From UBA3775 sp964584255 (GTDB taxonomy: Bacteria > Bacillota > Clostridia > Lachnospirales > Lachnospiraceae), in NCBI GenBank assembly GCA_964584255.1, contig CAZOZM010000009.1, positions 1-64,000 on the forward strand: a DNA stretch of 64,000 nt, given 5' to 3'. The notes beneath the pieces are model-generated. The model was not told the DNA's origin. It saw only the letters and a list, made by a program, of their open reading frames with translations, and did not search any database. Shown here piece by piece: positions 42,692 to 53,089 of the stretch. Position 1 is the first letter of the stretch. Every line of letters begins with the position of its first letter. The translations under genes and the position numbers were made by a program.

Positions 42692-42967
42692 ATGAATAAA
42701 ACAGATTTAGTTGCTGCTGTAGCTGCAAAAACAGGTTTAACAAAGGAAGATTCAAAGAAGGCAGTTGATGCTTTCGTTGATGCTGTAACAGAAGGCCTTG
42801 TAAACGGTGAGAAGGTTGCTCTTGTTGGTTTCGGTACTTTTGAAGTTTCAGAAAGACCTGCAAGAACAGGACTTAACCCTCAGACAAAAGAAAAGATCGA
42901 AATCCCTGCTGCTAAGCTTCCAAAGTTCAAGGCAGGTAAGGGTCTTAAGGAAGTTGTTAACAAGTAA
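42692..42967 (+). CDS. hup: DNA-binding protein HU
   Basis: HU is the abundant nucleoid-compacting protein. The 91-aa product shows MNKTDLVAAVAAKTGLTKED, the strand VALVGFGTFEVSERPARTGL with the DNA-intercalating arm around GLNPQTKEKIEIPA, and the end PKFKAGKGLKEVVN. Codon use is strongly biased (GCT, GTT, AAG), as for highly expressed genes. AGGAGG precedes the ATG, a strong promoter lies upstream and a terminator follows. Confidence 0.97.
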   Translation: MNKTDLVAAVAAKTGLTKEDSKKAVDAFVDAVTEGLVNGEKVALVGFGTFEVSERPARTGLNPQTKEKIEIPAAKLPKFKAGKGLKEVVNK

Positions 42968-43002
42968 TTATAAGCGATGTCTGATGATTAGTGATTGATG
43001 GG

Positions 43003-43043
43003 ATGGGTACAAAAAGAGCTTGCTCTTGGAGTACCCATTTTTA
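43003..43043 (+). terminator. Terminator after the HU gene
   Basis: ATGGGTAC (43003-43010) pairs with GTACCCAT (43031-43038), with an inner AAGAGC / GCTCTT hairpin, followed by TTTTT. Confidence 0.85.
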
Positions 43044-43068
43044 GATATATCGGGAAACGGAGGAAGAT

Positions 43069-43308
43069 ATGAGGTTAGACAAATATCTTAAGGTGTCCAG
43101 AATTATAAAGAGACGTACCATAGCCAATGAGGCCTGTGATGCCGGAAGGGTAATGGTGAACGGCAAAACGGCAAAGGCCAGCCAGGAAGTTAAGGTCGGT
43201 GACGTTATAGAAGTTGTCTTTGGAACGAAGAATGTTAAGGCGGAGGTTATCCGTATAACTGAAACCAGTAAAAAAGAAGAGGCGAAGGAAATGTTTAAGT
43301 ACCTTTAA
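43069..43308 (+). CDS. rqcP: S4-domain ribosome quality control protein RqcP (YabO)
   Basis: RqcP (YabO, Hsp15-like) binds stalled 50S subunits and helps RqcH add alanine tails. The 79-aa protein is nearly all S4 domain: MRLDKYLKVSRIIKRRTIAN, AGRVMVNGKTAKASQEVKVG and DVIEVVFGTKN. Size and position before yabP-yabQ-divIC match YabO of Bacillus. GGAGG precedes the ATG. The window also ends with MutS2 (RqcU), which acts in the same pathway, although far away. Confidence 0.95.
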   Translation: MRLDKYLKVSRIIKRRTIANEACDAGRVMVNGKTAKASQEVKVGDVIEVVFGTKNVKAEVIRITETSKKEEAKEMFKYL

Positions 43309-43382
43309 GCCGCCGCAGCCATATTTCGTAAATTTGTCATTTTTTCCGGCTTTAGGAATATAATAAAAAAAACGGGTCGATT

Positions 43383-43670
43383 ATGGACAAAATGGTGAAT
43401 GAAACAGATGGCAGGTCAGATATCAGCCTGATAAGCCGCAGGGAAATGACCGTGAGCGGTGTTGCAGATGTTAAGGCGTTTGATGACCAGGAGGTTGTAG
43501 CCGATACGGTGCAGGGACTTCTGCTGATAAAGGGAAATGAACTTTCGGTAGGTACGCTCTCGACTGAAAAGGGCATCTTAAAAATCACGGGCAGGATTGA
43601 TGCTCTGATATACAACAAAAAACAGGGGCAGACACAGAAAAAACCCGTTCTGAAGAGGATTTTCTCATGA
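43383..43670 (+). CDS. yabP: Sporulation protein YabP
   Basis: This 95-aa protein has the YabP/YqfC-family pattern: SLISRREMTVSGVADVKAFD, then VVADTVQGLLLIKGNEL and ILKITGRIDALIY. YabP is needed for normal spore formation, with unknown biochemistry. It ends 4 nt inside yabQ (ATGA overlap). Start at ATG 43383; there is little sign of a Shine-Dalgarno sequence immediately upstream, and ATG 43392 is possible. Confidence 0.9.
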   Translation: MDKMVNETDGRSDISLISRREMTVSGVADVKAFDDQEVVADTVQGLLLIKGNELSVGTLSTEKGILKITGRIDALIYNKKQGQTQKKPVLKRIFS

Positions 43671-43933
43671 TACTTCTCAGTGCGGCGGCGGGATTTTTTG
43701 GTGTAACGGGATATTTGATTTTAAGCGTTATAAGACGTATAATAGGAAGGAACAGTTTTGTCTGTTTCGTTGAGGACTGCATACTGGCTTTCATATATGC
43801 AGTTGCCGCATATTATTTTATGTATCGTGTTGGAGGCGGAACCGTAATCGGATATAATTATGTGTTCCTTGTCCTTGGAGCATTAATTGCTTACAGGCTT
43901 TGGGGGTCCGTTAAATGGCAATCAAAAGAGTAG
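43667..43933 (+). CDS. yabQ: Sporulation membrane protein YabQ
   Basis: YabQ localises to the forespore membrane and is needed for cortex formation in Bacillus. The 88-aa protein has three TM segments (residues ~2-22, ~37-55, ~62-78). It is shorter than Bacillus YabQ but similar to short clostridial forms. It overlaps yabP by 4 nt and divIC by 19 nt. Assignment rests mainly on gene order and membrane profile. Confidence 0.85.
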   Translation: MILLSAAAGFFGVTGYLILSVIRRIIGRNSFVCFVEDCILAFIYAVAAYYFMYRVGGGTVIGYNYVFLVLGALIAYRLWGSVKWQSKE

Positions 43934-44226
43934 TTAAGAAAAAACGTCCGGCAAGAATGTTGGGAATCATTATCCTTCTCATTTGTACGGTCGGCATAAG
44001 TTCTTTTTTCTACTATAGGAAAAGGGAACTTCAGGATGAGTATGACAGTCTTGAGGCAGAGAAAAAAAGGGTTGAAATGCTTATTCAGGAAGAACAGAAG
44101 AGAAGCGAAGAAATAGAAGAGTACAAGGCGTATGTCCAGACTAAGAGCTATATTGAAGAAGTAGCGAGGGATGTTCTGGGTCTGGTATACAAGAATGAGG
44201 TTGTTTTTAAGCCGAAAAACCCTTAA
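43915..44226 (+). CDS. divIC: Septum formation initiator (DivIC/FtsB-like)
   Basis: This 103-aa bitopic division protein has a basic cytoplasmic start (MAIKRVVKKKRPARM), a TM (~16-33) and a coiled coil (LQDEYDSLEAEKKRVEMLIQ region) ending in YIEEVARDVLGLVYKNEVVF, the family C-terminus. With FtsL and DivIB it regulates septal peptidoglycan synthesis. It overlaps yabQ by 19 nt, so the small genes form a translationally linked unit. Confidence 0.92.
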   Translation: MAIKRVVKKKRPARMLGIIILLICTVGISSFFYYRKRELQDEYDSLEAEKKRVEMLIQEEQKRSEEIEEYKAYVQTKSYIEEVARDVLGLVYKNEVVFKPKNP

Positions 44227-44342
44227 TTTGCAATATTAGGGAAGTTTCTGCGGAAAGATTAATGCGAGGGTTCTGTTTTGTGACAAAAAAAGTGAGTTTC
44301 TTCTGATAAAATCGGATTCAGATTTTTATCATGGAGGCTTAT

Positions 44343-45524
44343 ATGGCAGGTGTTGCAAGGTTACTAAGGCAGGCTGACAGCAGTGTTAATTTTGAAAACA
44401 GTCTTTTGGGCGAGAGATTAAGAAAACTGTCCGAGGCGATGGTCTATATTGCTGAGGGATACAGGAAAAGGAGCACGATTCCGGAGGAGGTTCCGGGAGG
44501 CAGTGATGAAGCGTGGAGCGGTCTTGTCCGTGATGCAAGAGAACTTCTTGCAGGGCAGTATATGGAACTTGCCGGGATGGTGAGGGAGATTACGGCAACG
44601 GCAGCGGTAAGATCCGGAGATGCACGGGAAAAATACATAAGAGAGCTGTTGTCGCGAAAGTATCTGAAGATAAAAGAGATTTCTCTTCTTGAAACCGGAA
44701 GTTCCGGGTTTGAGCTTCATGTGATAGCACGTGCTTTAAGACAGCAGCTTTTAATTGATGAAATTGCCGCATATATTTCGGCCGAAACGGATATGTGTTT
44801 TGTGCCGAAGGAAGGCACGAGGAGAACCATAGGTAATGATTATGGCTATTTCGTTTTCCGACAGAAAGAGAAGTATGCCCTTGTGACCGGAGCGGTCAGG
44901 GCGGCGAAGAATGCCGGAGAACCATCGGGCGATAATTATTCCGTAATAGCTCCGGGATATGGAGAGGCGGCAATCATATTGAGTGACGGCATGGGTTCGG
45001 GTCATCGGGCGTGTCGGGAGAGCAGCGAAGTTGTTGAACTTATAGAAAGGTTTCTGCGATGCGGTTTCAGAAGTGAGGGGATTGTTTCGCTTATCAGCTC
45101 CGTACTGATGCTCGGAACGGAAGCGGGTTCTTATTCAACGCTTGACATGTGCCTGGTTAATTTGTTTAAGGGCGAATTAAGGGCGGTGAAATCGGGGGCT
45201 TCGCTTACTTTTATAAAGCATGAGGATTGGGTCGAGACAATTTCGGCATCAGGTCTTCCGCTGGGAATTCTTTCGGATATAAAGCCGGAGGTAACCACAA
45301 AAAAGCTTTATCATGGTGATACGATTGTGGTTTTGAGTGACGGTGTTTTGGATGGGATACCGGTGGAGGAAAAAGAGAAGCTTCTTCAGGATATGATAAG
45401 AGAGCTTCCGGATCAGGAACCGAAGGAACTGGCATCATCGGTTCTGATGTCATCGCTAAGGAGAAATTTTTATGAGCCTATGGATGACATGACGGTGGTG
45501 GCAGGCAGGCTATGCAGAATATAA
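44343..45524 (+). CDS. SpoIIE-like PP2C phosphatase lacking the membrane domain
   Basis: SpoIIE normally has an N-terminal ten-helix membrane region, a middle domain and a PP2C phosphatase that activates sigma-F. This 393-aa protein keeps only the last two: a helical regulatory segment (~1-165) and the phosphatase (~185-393; GNDYGYFVFRQKE, ILSDGMGSGHRA with the metal Asp, ASLTFIKHEDWVE, VVLSDGVLDGI, PMDDMTVVAGRL). No hydrophobic helix is visible. ATG 44343 has GGAGG five bases upstream. Gene order (divIC upstream, tilS downstream) matches spoIIE, so it is its orthologue by position but truncated at the N-terminus. Likely soluble. Confidence 0.85.
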   Translation: MAGVARLLRQADSSVNFENSLLGERLRKLSEAMVYIAEGYRKRSTIPEEVPGGSDEAWSGLVRDARELLAGQYMELAGMVREITATAAVRSGDAREKYIRELLSRKYLKIKEISLLETGSSGFELHVIARALRQQLLIDEIAAYISAETDMCFVPKEGTRRTIGNDYGYFVFRQKEKYALVTGAVRAAKNAGEPSGDNYSVIAPGYGEAAIILSDGMGSGHRACRESSEVVELIERFLRCGFRSEGIVSLISSVLMLGTEAGSYSTLDMCLVNLFKGELRAVKSGASLTFIKHEDWVETISASGLPLGILSDIKPEVTTKKLYHGDTIVVLSDGVLDGIPVEEKEKLLQDMIRELPDQEPKELASSVLMSSLRRNFYEPMDDMTVVAGRLCRI

Positions 45525-45540
45525 GGTGAGGATAAACTGT

Positions 45541-46992
45541 ATGTCCGGTACAGAAGATAACAAATTAAATGCAGTAAGAGGTACGGATACATTCAGTACC
45601 GTTAAGGATTTTTGCATTCGCAGAAAAATGTTTGAGACCGTCGGAGATATTGTTGTGGGAGTAAGCGGCGGAGCAGATTCGGTGAGCCTTCTTCTTCTTC
45701 TTAAACGATTAACGGAAGGAGATAACAGAAAGCTTTATGCTGTTCATGTGAATCATGGAATTCGCGGGGATGAGGCTTTCAGGGATGAGGAGTTTTGCCG
45801 CAGACTGTGTAATCGGGAGAAAATTCCGTTTTTTGTCTTTCACGAGAATATTCCGGAGCTTGTAAGACAGACCGGTATGAGTGAGGAGGAGGCCGGGCGG
45901 CGTGTAAGATATGCCCGCTTTACGGAAATCTGCCATAAATACGGTGCGGGCGGCATTGCGGTTGCACACAACAGTGATGACCAGACGGAAACAATACTTT
46001 TTAACATAGTAAGAGGTTGTGGGCTGACAGGACTTGCAGGCATGAAGCCGGTTTCGGTCTGTCAGGAGGACGAGTCGTTGAAGATAATACGGCCTCTGCT
46101 TGAAACGTCCAGAGCCGAAATTGAAAACTATCTGAGAGAGGTCGGACAGGACTGGTGTCAGGACAGTACCAATGAAGAACTTGAGTACACCAGAAATATA
46201 GTGAGACACAGGGTTATCCCGGAGTTGAGGAAGCTTAGTGCAAAAGCTCCGGAACATGTCAGGTCGCTTGGACGTGAGGCGGCGAGAGCTGATGATTTTG
46301 CGGAAGAAGCGGTGGAGCAGCTTTTTGAACGTCTCTATTCGGAGGGGATTCTTTTTACGGACGAGCTTTCCGAAAAGCATGATTATCTTATCCGAAGGCT
46401 GATTTACAGATATATTTGCATCGTAACCGGCAAAAAAAAGGACATAACACAGTCACATGTTGAAAATGTGTGCGGATTATTGGAAAATACCGTTGGCAAA
46501 ATGGTTTGTTTGCCGTATGATATAGATATCGTTCGTGAATACGGATGTATAAAGGCTTACAAAAGAGGCATAGAATATACGGAGCCCGAGGAACAAAGCG
46601 TATCCGTGGGCAGTCCGCTTAATGCAGAGATAAGTCCCGGTGTGTATGTCAGGGCTTGTTTTGAAGATTATGATTCGTCAGCGGATGTTCCGCAATCGGA
46701 AAATGAGGTCTGGTTGGATGCGTCGGTGACAGGCGAGCGGCTGGTTCTCAGAAAGCGCCGTGACGGAGATTATTTTTGTGCGTATCCTGATGGGCGGAGA
46801 AAGTCGGTGGGAAGGTTATTTATTGATTCCCGGATTCCTGCTGCGGCAAGGGACTCTCATCTTGTATTGGCATCGGGTTCCAGATGCTTTCTCATAGGAA
46901 ACCTGAGGCATGATGAGGCGGCACGCGTTGATGGCAACACCGTAAGAATACTAAAGGTCAGATTTGAATGCCGAAAAAATCAATTCGGTTAA
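45541..46992 (+). CDS. tilS: tRNA(Ile)-lysidine synthetase
   Basis: TilS converts cytidine 34 of tRNA-Ile(CAU) to lysidine with ATP and lysine. The 483-aa enzyme has the PP-loop VVGVSGGADSVSLLLLLKRL (SGGxDS, ~residue 42), HNSDDQTETILFNIVRGCG, RPLLETSRAEIENYL and the zinc-free C-terminal TilS domain (RRDGDYFCAYPDGRRKSVGR). ATG 45541 is preceded by AAGGTGAGG; the upstream GTG 45526 is less likely. Its last codons overlap nothing, and hpt follows after 10 bp. It lies in the conserved spoIIE-tilS-hpt-ftsH order. Confidence 0.95.
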   Translation: MSGTEDNKLNAVRGTDTFSTVKDFCIRRKMFETVGDIVVGVSGGADSVSLLLLLKRLTEGDNRKLYAVHVNHGIRGDEAFRDEEFCRRLCNREKIPFFVFHENIPELVRQTGMSEEEAGRRVRYARFTEICHKYGAGGIAVAHNSDDQTETILFNIVRGCGLTGLAGMKPVSVCQEDESLKIIRPLLETSRAEIENYLREVGQDWCQDSTNEELEYTRNIVRHRVIPELRKLSAKAPEHVRSLGREAARADDFAEEAVEQLFERLYSEGILFTDELSEKHDYLIRRLIYRYICIVTGKKKDITQSHVENVCGLLENTVGKMVCLPYDIDIVREYGCIKAYKRGIEYTEPEEQSVSVGSPLNAEISPGVYVRACFEDYDSSADVPQSENEVWLDASVTGERLVLRKRRDGDYFCAYPDGRRKSVGRLFIDSRIPAAARDSHLVLASGSRCFLIGNLRHDEAARVDGNTVRILKVRFECRKNQFG

Positions 46993-47002
46993 TGGAGGAA
47001 CT

Positions 47003-47527
47003 ATGGATAATATCAGAGTAATGTATACGGAAGAAAATGTAGAAAAACGTGTAAGGGAAATTGCGGCACAGATAAGCAGAGATTTTGAGGGGCAGGAGAT
47101 TCATTTAATCTGCATTCTCAAGGGAAGCATTTTCTTTACGGCGGAGCTGGCAAAGAGAATTACGCTCCCTGTCACGCTTGATTTTATGTCGGTTTCAAGC
47201 TATGGAGCGGGAACTGAAAGTACCGGAAGAATCAAGATTATCAAGGACCTTGATGAAAATATCGCTGACAAGAATGTTATAGTTGTCGAGGATATTATAG
47301 ATTCAGGAAGAACACTTTCTTTCCTCATGGATATGCTCCTGGCAAGGAAGCCAAAAACACTCAGCCTTTGTACACTTTTAAATAAGCCGGACAGACGTGT
47401 GGTAGATGTTAAGGTTGATTATGTGGGATATGATATTCCGGACGAATTTGTAGTTGGTTATGGTATGGATTATGATCAGAAGTATCGTGCACTCCCATAT
47501 ATCGGAGTGGTTGAAACAGAAGCTTAG
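47003..47527 (+). CDS. hpt: Hypoxanthine phosphoribosyltransferase
   Basis: Hpt salvages hypoxanthine and guanine to IMP and GMP using PRPP. The 174-aa protein shows LICILKGSIFFTAELAKRI, SVSSYGAGTESTGRIKIIKD and the PRPP motif VIVVEDIIDSGRTLSFL, then VGYDIPDEFVVGYGMDYDQ. ATG 47003 has GGAGGA five bases upstream; the frame is open from 46964 but that part belongs to the tilS overlap. ftsH follows 12 bp later. Confidence 0.96.
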   Translation: MDNIRVMYTEENVEKRVREIAAQISRDFEGQEIHLICILKGSIFFTAELAKRITLPVTLDFMSVSSYGAGTESTGRIKIIKDLDENIADKNVIVVEDIIDSGRTLSFLMDMLLARKPKTLSLCTLLNKPDRRVVDVKVDYVGYDIPDEFVVGYGMDYDQKYRALPYIGVVETEA

Positions 47528-47539
47528 GAGGAAGAGTAT

Positions 47540-49390
<1,851 letters not shown>

Positions 49391-49397
49391 AATTTAC

Positions 49398-49450
49398 AGA
49401 AAGCCATTCTTGTGTTGTAAAAATGCACAAAAAAGAATGGCTTTCTTTGT
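49398..49450 (+). terminator. Terminator of ftsH
   Basis: A perfect 14-bp stem AGAAAGCCATTCTT / AAGAATGGCTTTCT with an inner TGTG / CACA pairing is followed by TTGTGT. It lies 7 bp after the ftsH stop. Confidence 0.85.
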
Positions 49451-49481
49451 GTATGTTTGTGCACACGTTAGTTGGGTTACA

Positions 49482-49606
49482 TGATATACTTCACATCGTA
49501 AACCCCAATACATTATATAGTTTTTGCTACACCCCATAAGTAACAAAAATACCTTCTCCGAAAGAGGACAGTTCCCCCCAATGTACTGTCCTCTTTTATT
49601 TTTTTG
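49482..49606 (+). ncRNA. Candidate small RNA between an extended -10 and a strong terminator
   Basis: TGATATACT (49482-49490) is an extended -10 without a clear -35. A strong terminator at 49561-49606 would end a transcript of about 110 nt starting near 49497. No ORF with a ribosome binding site lies between. The RNA matches no family that I recognise. Low confidence. Confidence 0.3.
49561..49606 (+). terminator. Strong terminator in the ftsH-permease gap
   Basis: AAAGAGGACAGT (49561-49572) pairs with ACTGTCCTCTTT (49585-49596), followed by TATTTTTTTG. Confidence 0.85.
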
Positions 49607-50116
49607 CTTTTTTAAGTATACTACAGTGAGTATGGTATTCTACTTGGTCGTACGTGAAGCTTTTGCCTATAAATAACCTATAAAGAACTCTGAAAATATG
49701 TTATAATAGGAGCAAAAAGGGCATGGAAAGGAAAAAACAAATGAGTCAAAAAGAAGTTGTGTTTTTAGTGCTTGAATATCTTTCAATATGAAAACAAAGA
49801 GTAGTTCATACAAGGAAAATTATGGTTATGTATGCAAAAAGTAAGTAATATTTATCATTTGGAGAATAGTCGATGTGATAAATAAAATTATATTGACCGG
49901 ATAATGGGTTGGTGGTAATATAAATTCAATAAATAACTTATGGGATTTGATGATAAAAGGTGCGGAAAACCTTGTTAAACAGCTACGGTATTTGTATCGA
50001 CAAACCATTGCAAGACAGATAGAAGTCGAACAAGGTGTCGGGTTGCGGCGGGACAGTGCATAAATTACGAAAATACATTATTAAGAACGTGTTATACATA
50101 TAGAGAGGAGTAACGA
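49607..50116 (+). other. AT-rich decayed region, no intact gene
   Basis: TATAAT with TGT before it (49699-49707) could be an extended -10. Downstream, ATG 49741 after AAAGGA opens a 16-codon frame (MSQKEVVFLVLEYLSI). The rest, to 50116, is broken in every frame. I suspect it is the remains of genes once linked to the permease pair, for example an ATPase, but no motif survives to show this. Confidence 0.4.
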
Positions 50117-50245
50117 ATGACAAGCAGAAAAATAGGATTAACCGTAATGGCGGCAGTAGTAACTGCAATGTTCGGGAGTATGGCATATGCAGCTACAAAG
50201 TCTGGCATATACACAAACACAAAAAAACAAACTATTCTACAGTAA
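50117..50245 (+). CDS. Small secreted peptide, 42 aa
   Basis: GAGAGGAG seven bases before ATG 50117 is a strong ribosome binding site. The 42-residue product has a clear signal peptide (MTSRKIGLTVMAAVVTAMFG, then SMAYA) with a signal peptidase site after AYA. The mature part would be only 17 residues (ATKSGIYTNTKKQTILQ), basic and hydroxyl-rich. It may be a true secreted peptide or the 5' end of a truncated exported protein. The ABC permease genes start 23 bp later. I do not recognise a family. Confidence 0.5.
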   Translation: MTSRKIGLTVMAAVVTAMFGSMAYAATKSGIYTNTKKQTILQ

Positions 50246-50267
50246 TAATACATTCTAGGAGTTTAAT

Positions 50268-51473
50268 ATGATATACATGGGCTTTAACAATGCATTAAAA
50301 AATTGGAAGAAAATAGTAATTGCTGCAGTGGAATTGGCGGCTTTTTTGGTTATAATGATAGTAGCTATAAGTATGTATTACAAACAAAGTGAGATGTACA
50401 GACCTTATAAGAAATTGCTGGAATCAAAAGGGGTGCAGTTCTGTACAATAGCTCGTACTTATAGTATCTTTGGTGACGGAGAAAGCAATTTATCATCGCT
50501 TACAGAAGGTTTAAATGAAGTTGATGAGATGATTTACTCGATAATCCGACAGGTGAGGATTGACGGAGTTTATGATGGCTACGTAGTCGGATTGGATAGC
50601 ATGATGTCTGAATATGAACCGGAGATGGCTGAAGGGGTTTGGATTAATGATGCAGAAGAAAGAGACTGTATTAATGTGGCTGTTACGGAGAATCCCAGTG
50701 GAGTAAAATGAGGAGAGTACATTGATCTGGTTGTTGTTGGGGAGAATGTTACAAGTGTTAAAGCTTATGTTTGTGGAATTGTAAAGAATGGCACCAAGGT
50801 TTTTGATGGCAGAAATGGTGTAACAGAAGCTACCATAGATGATTTGCATGTAACATATGATTCTTCGACTAATTTAGATGATGAGTACTGGGCAAAGATT
50901 TTTGTGGATAAGGCTGAGTATGAGCAGGTTTTTGATAAAGCTTTAGTATGTAGTTCCATGTTCATAAAATACAATGATGACATAACAGCTGAAGAGGAAT
51001 TGGCTAATGAGGAGTATCTGGCACAGAGTGGAATGGTCAACAGATTTGAAGATATAAAAGAAAACAGTGAGTCGAAAATAAAAGACGATTTGATGAGTGT
51101 TATCCCGGTTTTGATTGGTATGCTTTTTTTTACATCAATCTGTTTTGCGGCTTCCAGTGCAATAAGTACAATGAATGAGCTTGAAACATATGCAATACTA
51201 TTTGTGACGGGCATGAAGTGGACCGGTGTAGTTGTTATTAAGCTGGTTGAAGGGCTGGTTACCGGTGCGTTGGGAATTTCAATCTTTTTTACATTGTCCA
51301 ATATATTAACAGGCAGCCGGTTGAGAAATGTGGTTGAATATGAATTTTATCCGATTGAAATTTTGGCAGTAGCGGGAGTAGTTGCATATTTTCTGGTTAT
51401 ACAGATATTAATTCCATATGTATGTACAAAGAAAAAAAGGTGCGTTGATATACTCAGGGAGGTGAAAATATGA
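50268..51473 (+). pseudogene. FtsX-type ABC permease gene with an internal TGA
   Basis: A single frame of 401 codons runs from ATG 50268 to 51473, broken by one TGA at 50709-50711 (...NPSGVK stop GEYIDLVVVG...). It encodes an N-terminal TM (~18-38), an extracytoplasmic domain, and three C-terminal TMs (~285-305, ~325-350, ~365-385), the MacB/FtsX half-permease plan. Everything apart from the TGA looks maintained. In relatives the position before GEYIDL is usually a charged residue (K, R or E), so a single point change from AGA or CGA is likely. It overlaps the next gene by 4 nt. No ATPase gene is nearby. Confidence 0.8.
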
Positions 51474-52672
51474 TATCCGGAAAAAATCTGCGTAATTTTT
51501 TGCGTTCACATCCTTTGATTTTCATTTCGATTTCAGTTGCTCAGATTGTTGCTGTTATAGTACTGATGTTTTCTTATGGGATTTTTATAAACAGCAAATA
51601 GGAAATCAATGCTTCCCGTTATGAGGGACAGAAGTATTCAGTTGAGTTTAATGTCAATGAAAATGCGAATCCTGAGAATGTAGCAAAACTTAAGGAGGCA
51701 TTGCCGGAAATACTTAACAATTATCCGGATCTGATTGAGAAATGTCAGGTTGAATCCATCATACTATGTGAGGATGAAGACGGGAATTATAATTATAACA
51801 GTCTGTCGGACAATATTTACTTTAAAACGTCTTTTACGGTTGAGGATGGAAAGTATAAAAATCTGGAAATTATACCGGAAAATTATTTGGAAGGCAGAAA
51901 GCTTAGCGACGATGATGAAAACGGAGATCAGCCTGTGTGTGTTGTTACCAGGTCAGTGGCTGAGAAAACCGGAGATAAGGTCAAAATAGGAAATGTCGAT
52001 TATGAAGTCGTAGGAGTTGAAACTTTTGGGTCGGATGGAGAGTATAAAACGTACGATTATATTAAAATGTTGGAATATTTTAAGTACGAAAAGGCTTTGC
52101 TGGTTCCGTTCAGGCATATTCCTGAAAATTCCACACTGATGAGTGTTGAAATTTTGTTCAACAGAGTTATCACGGTATCGGAGTATAAATATATAAACGG
52201 AATCCTTGGAGAAGCCTTTGGTGGTGACATTCTGAGTCTGCCGGAGGGACATCGTATTGATTACGATGAAGAAAAGGTATTTCAGTCAATGATTTTCATT
52301 GTACTTATCCTGGGGTGTCTGGCGGCACACAGCATGGTGGGTGTTTATTCATATGTTTTAAAGAAAAGGGAAAAGCAAACGGGAATTTTCCTTGTGTGTG
52401 GAGCAAGAAAAACGGACATAGTCAAGGCCTATGTCCTGGAGATGTCAGTGCAGCTTATGTTTTTTTCCTGCATAGGATATTTTTTGTTTCAAAACCTGTT
52501 GAGAAGGAAGTTGGACGTTCGATACAAATGGTTTTATAGTATTTTTGTTGAGGAAATAGGTGACTGCATAAAGCTTCTTGCAATTTTTCTTACAATTGTA
52601 ATATGCATTACATCTGTAAATATAATCTGGATAGTTAAAAAGAGTCCTATCAGTATAATAAAAAAGAATTGA
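51470..52672 (+). pseudogene. Second FtsX-type ABC permease gene with an internal TAG
   Basis: ATG 51470 overlaps the previous stop (ATGA) and follows AGGGAGG. The 400-codon frame contains one TAG at 51599-51601, just after the first TM (FISISVAQIVAVIVLMFSYG). Past it the protein continues as an extracytoplasmic domain (VVTRSVAEKTGDKVKIGNVD) and three TMs (~270-290, ~310-330, ~370-390) with coupling-type sequence KREKQTGIFLVCGARKTDIV. Translation could restart inside (TTG 51701), but that would lose the first TM. With its partner it would form a heterodimeric permease; both are broken. Confidence 0.8.
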
Positions 52673-52730
52673 TTGTCTCAGAGCAGGTTTTCACGGCAGA
52701 GGACCGGTTTCTGATAATGAAGTAAAAATT

Positions 52731-52771
52731 AAGGGCATGAACAGTATTCTCGCTGTTTATGCCCTTTTTGA
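52731..52771 (+). terminator. Terminator after the permease pair
   Basis: AAGGGCATGAACAG (52731-52744) pairs with CTGTTTATGCCCTT (52753-52766), 14 bp with one G-T, followed by TTTTG. Confidence 0.85.
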
Positions 52772-52841
52772 AAGTTTGGTGCGGGGCTTTGATGTTGATG
52801 TAGAGCTCTTTGTTTTAGCGGCGAGGATATAAGGTAACTCT

Positions 52842-52945
52842 TGTAAATTAATATTGCTTTAGACAGCTTTGAAGAGAGACGTTTGCAGCTTTCTTCAAAT
52901 TCATGTAAATTAATATTGCTTTAGATTGTTTTGAAGAGAGGTTTC
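52842..52945. repeat. 62-bp tandem duplication upstream of the glycosidase gene
   Basis: TGTAAATTAATATTGCTTTA occurs at 52842 and 52904, each followed by GA...TTTGAAGAGAG. The period is 62 bp. It lies between the terminator and the glycosidase promoter; no gene is seen in 52772-52979. Confidence 0.85.
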
Positions 52946-52979
52946 TTTTAATCAGATAAGTTCACATCGCGAATGCGGA

Positions 52980-53008
52980 TTGCAAATAAGACGGGCTTGT
53001 TATATAAT
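52980..53008 (+). promoter_or_regulatory. Promoter of the GH13 glycosidase gene
   Basis: TTGCAA (52980-52985), 17 bp, TATAAT (53003-53008). The expected start near 53015 leaves a 75-nt leader, which contains GGGTAAAAATACCC, a short hairpin. Confidence 0.75.
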
Positions 53009-53089
53009 TAATTGCATATTGGGTAAAAATACCCTTTTGCTGTGAAGCATCTAAAACAGGGTCTTACGATCCGGCTAAAAAGGACTTGT

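Noticed and set aside
46964..47002. Earlier start for hpt inside tilS
   Set aside because: ATG 47003 has GGAGGA and gives the usual protein length.
50709..50711. TGA as a selenocysteine codon in the permease gene
   Set aside because: No SECIS-like hairpin is obvious right after it, the family has no selenoproteins known to me, and the neighbouring gene has a TAG, which points to simple nonsense changes.
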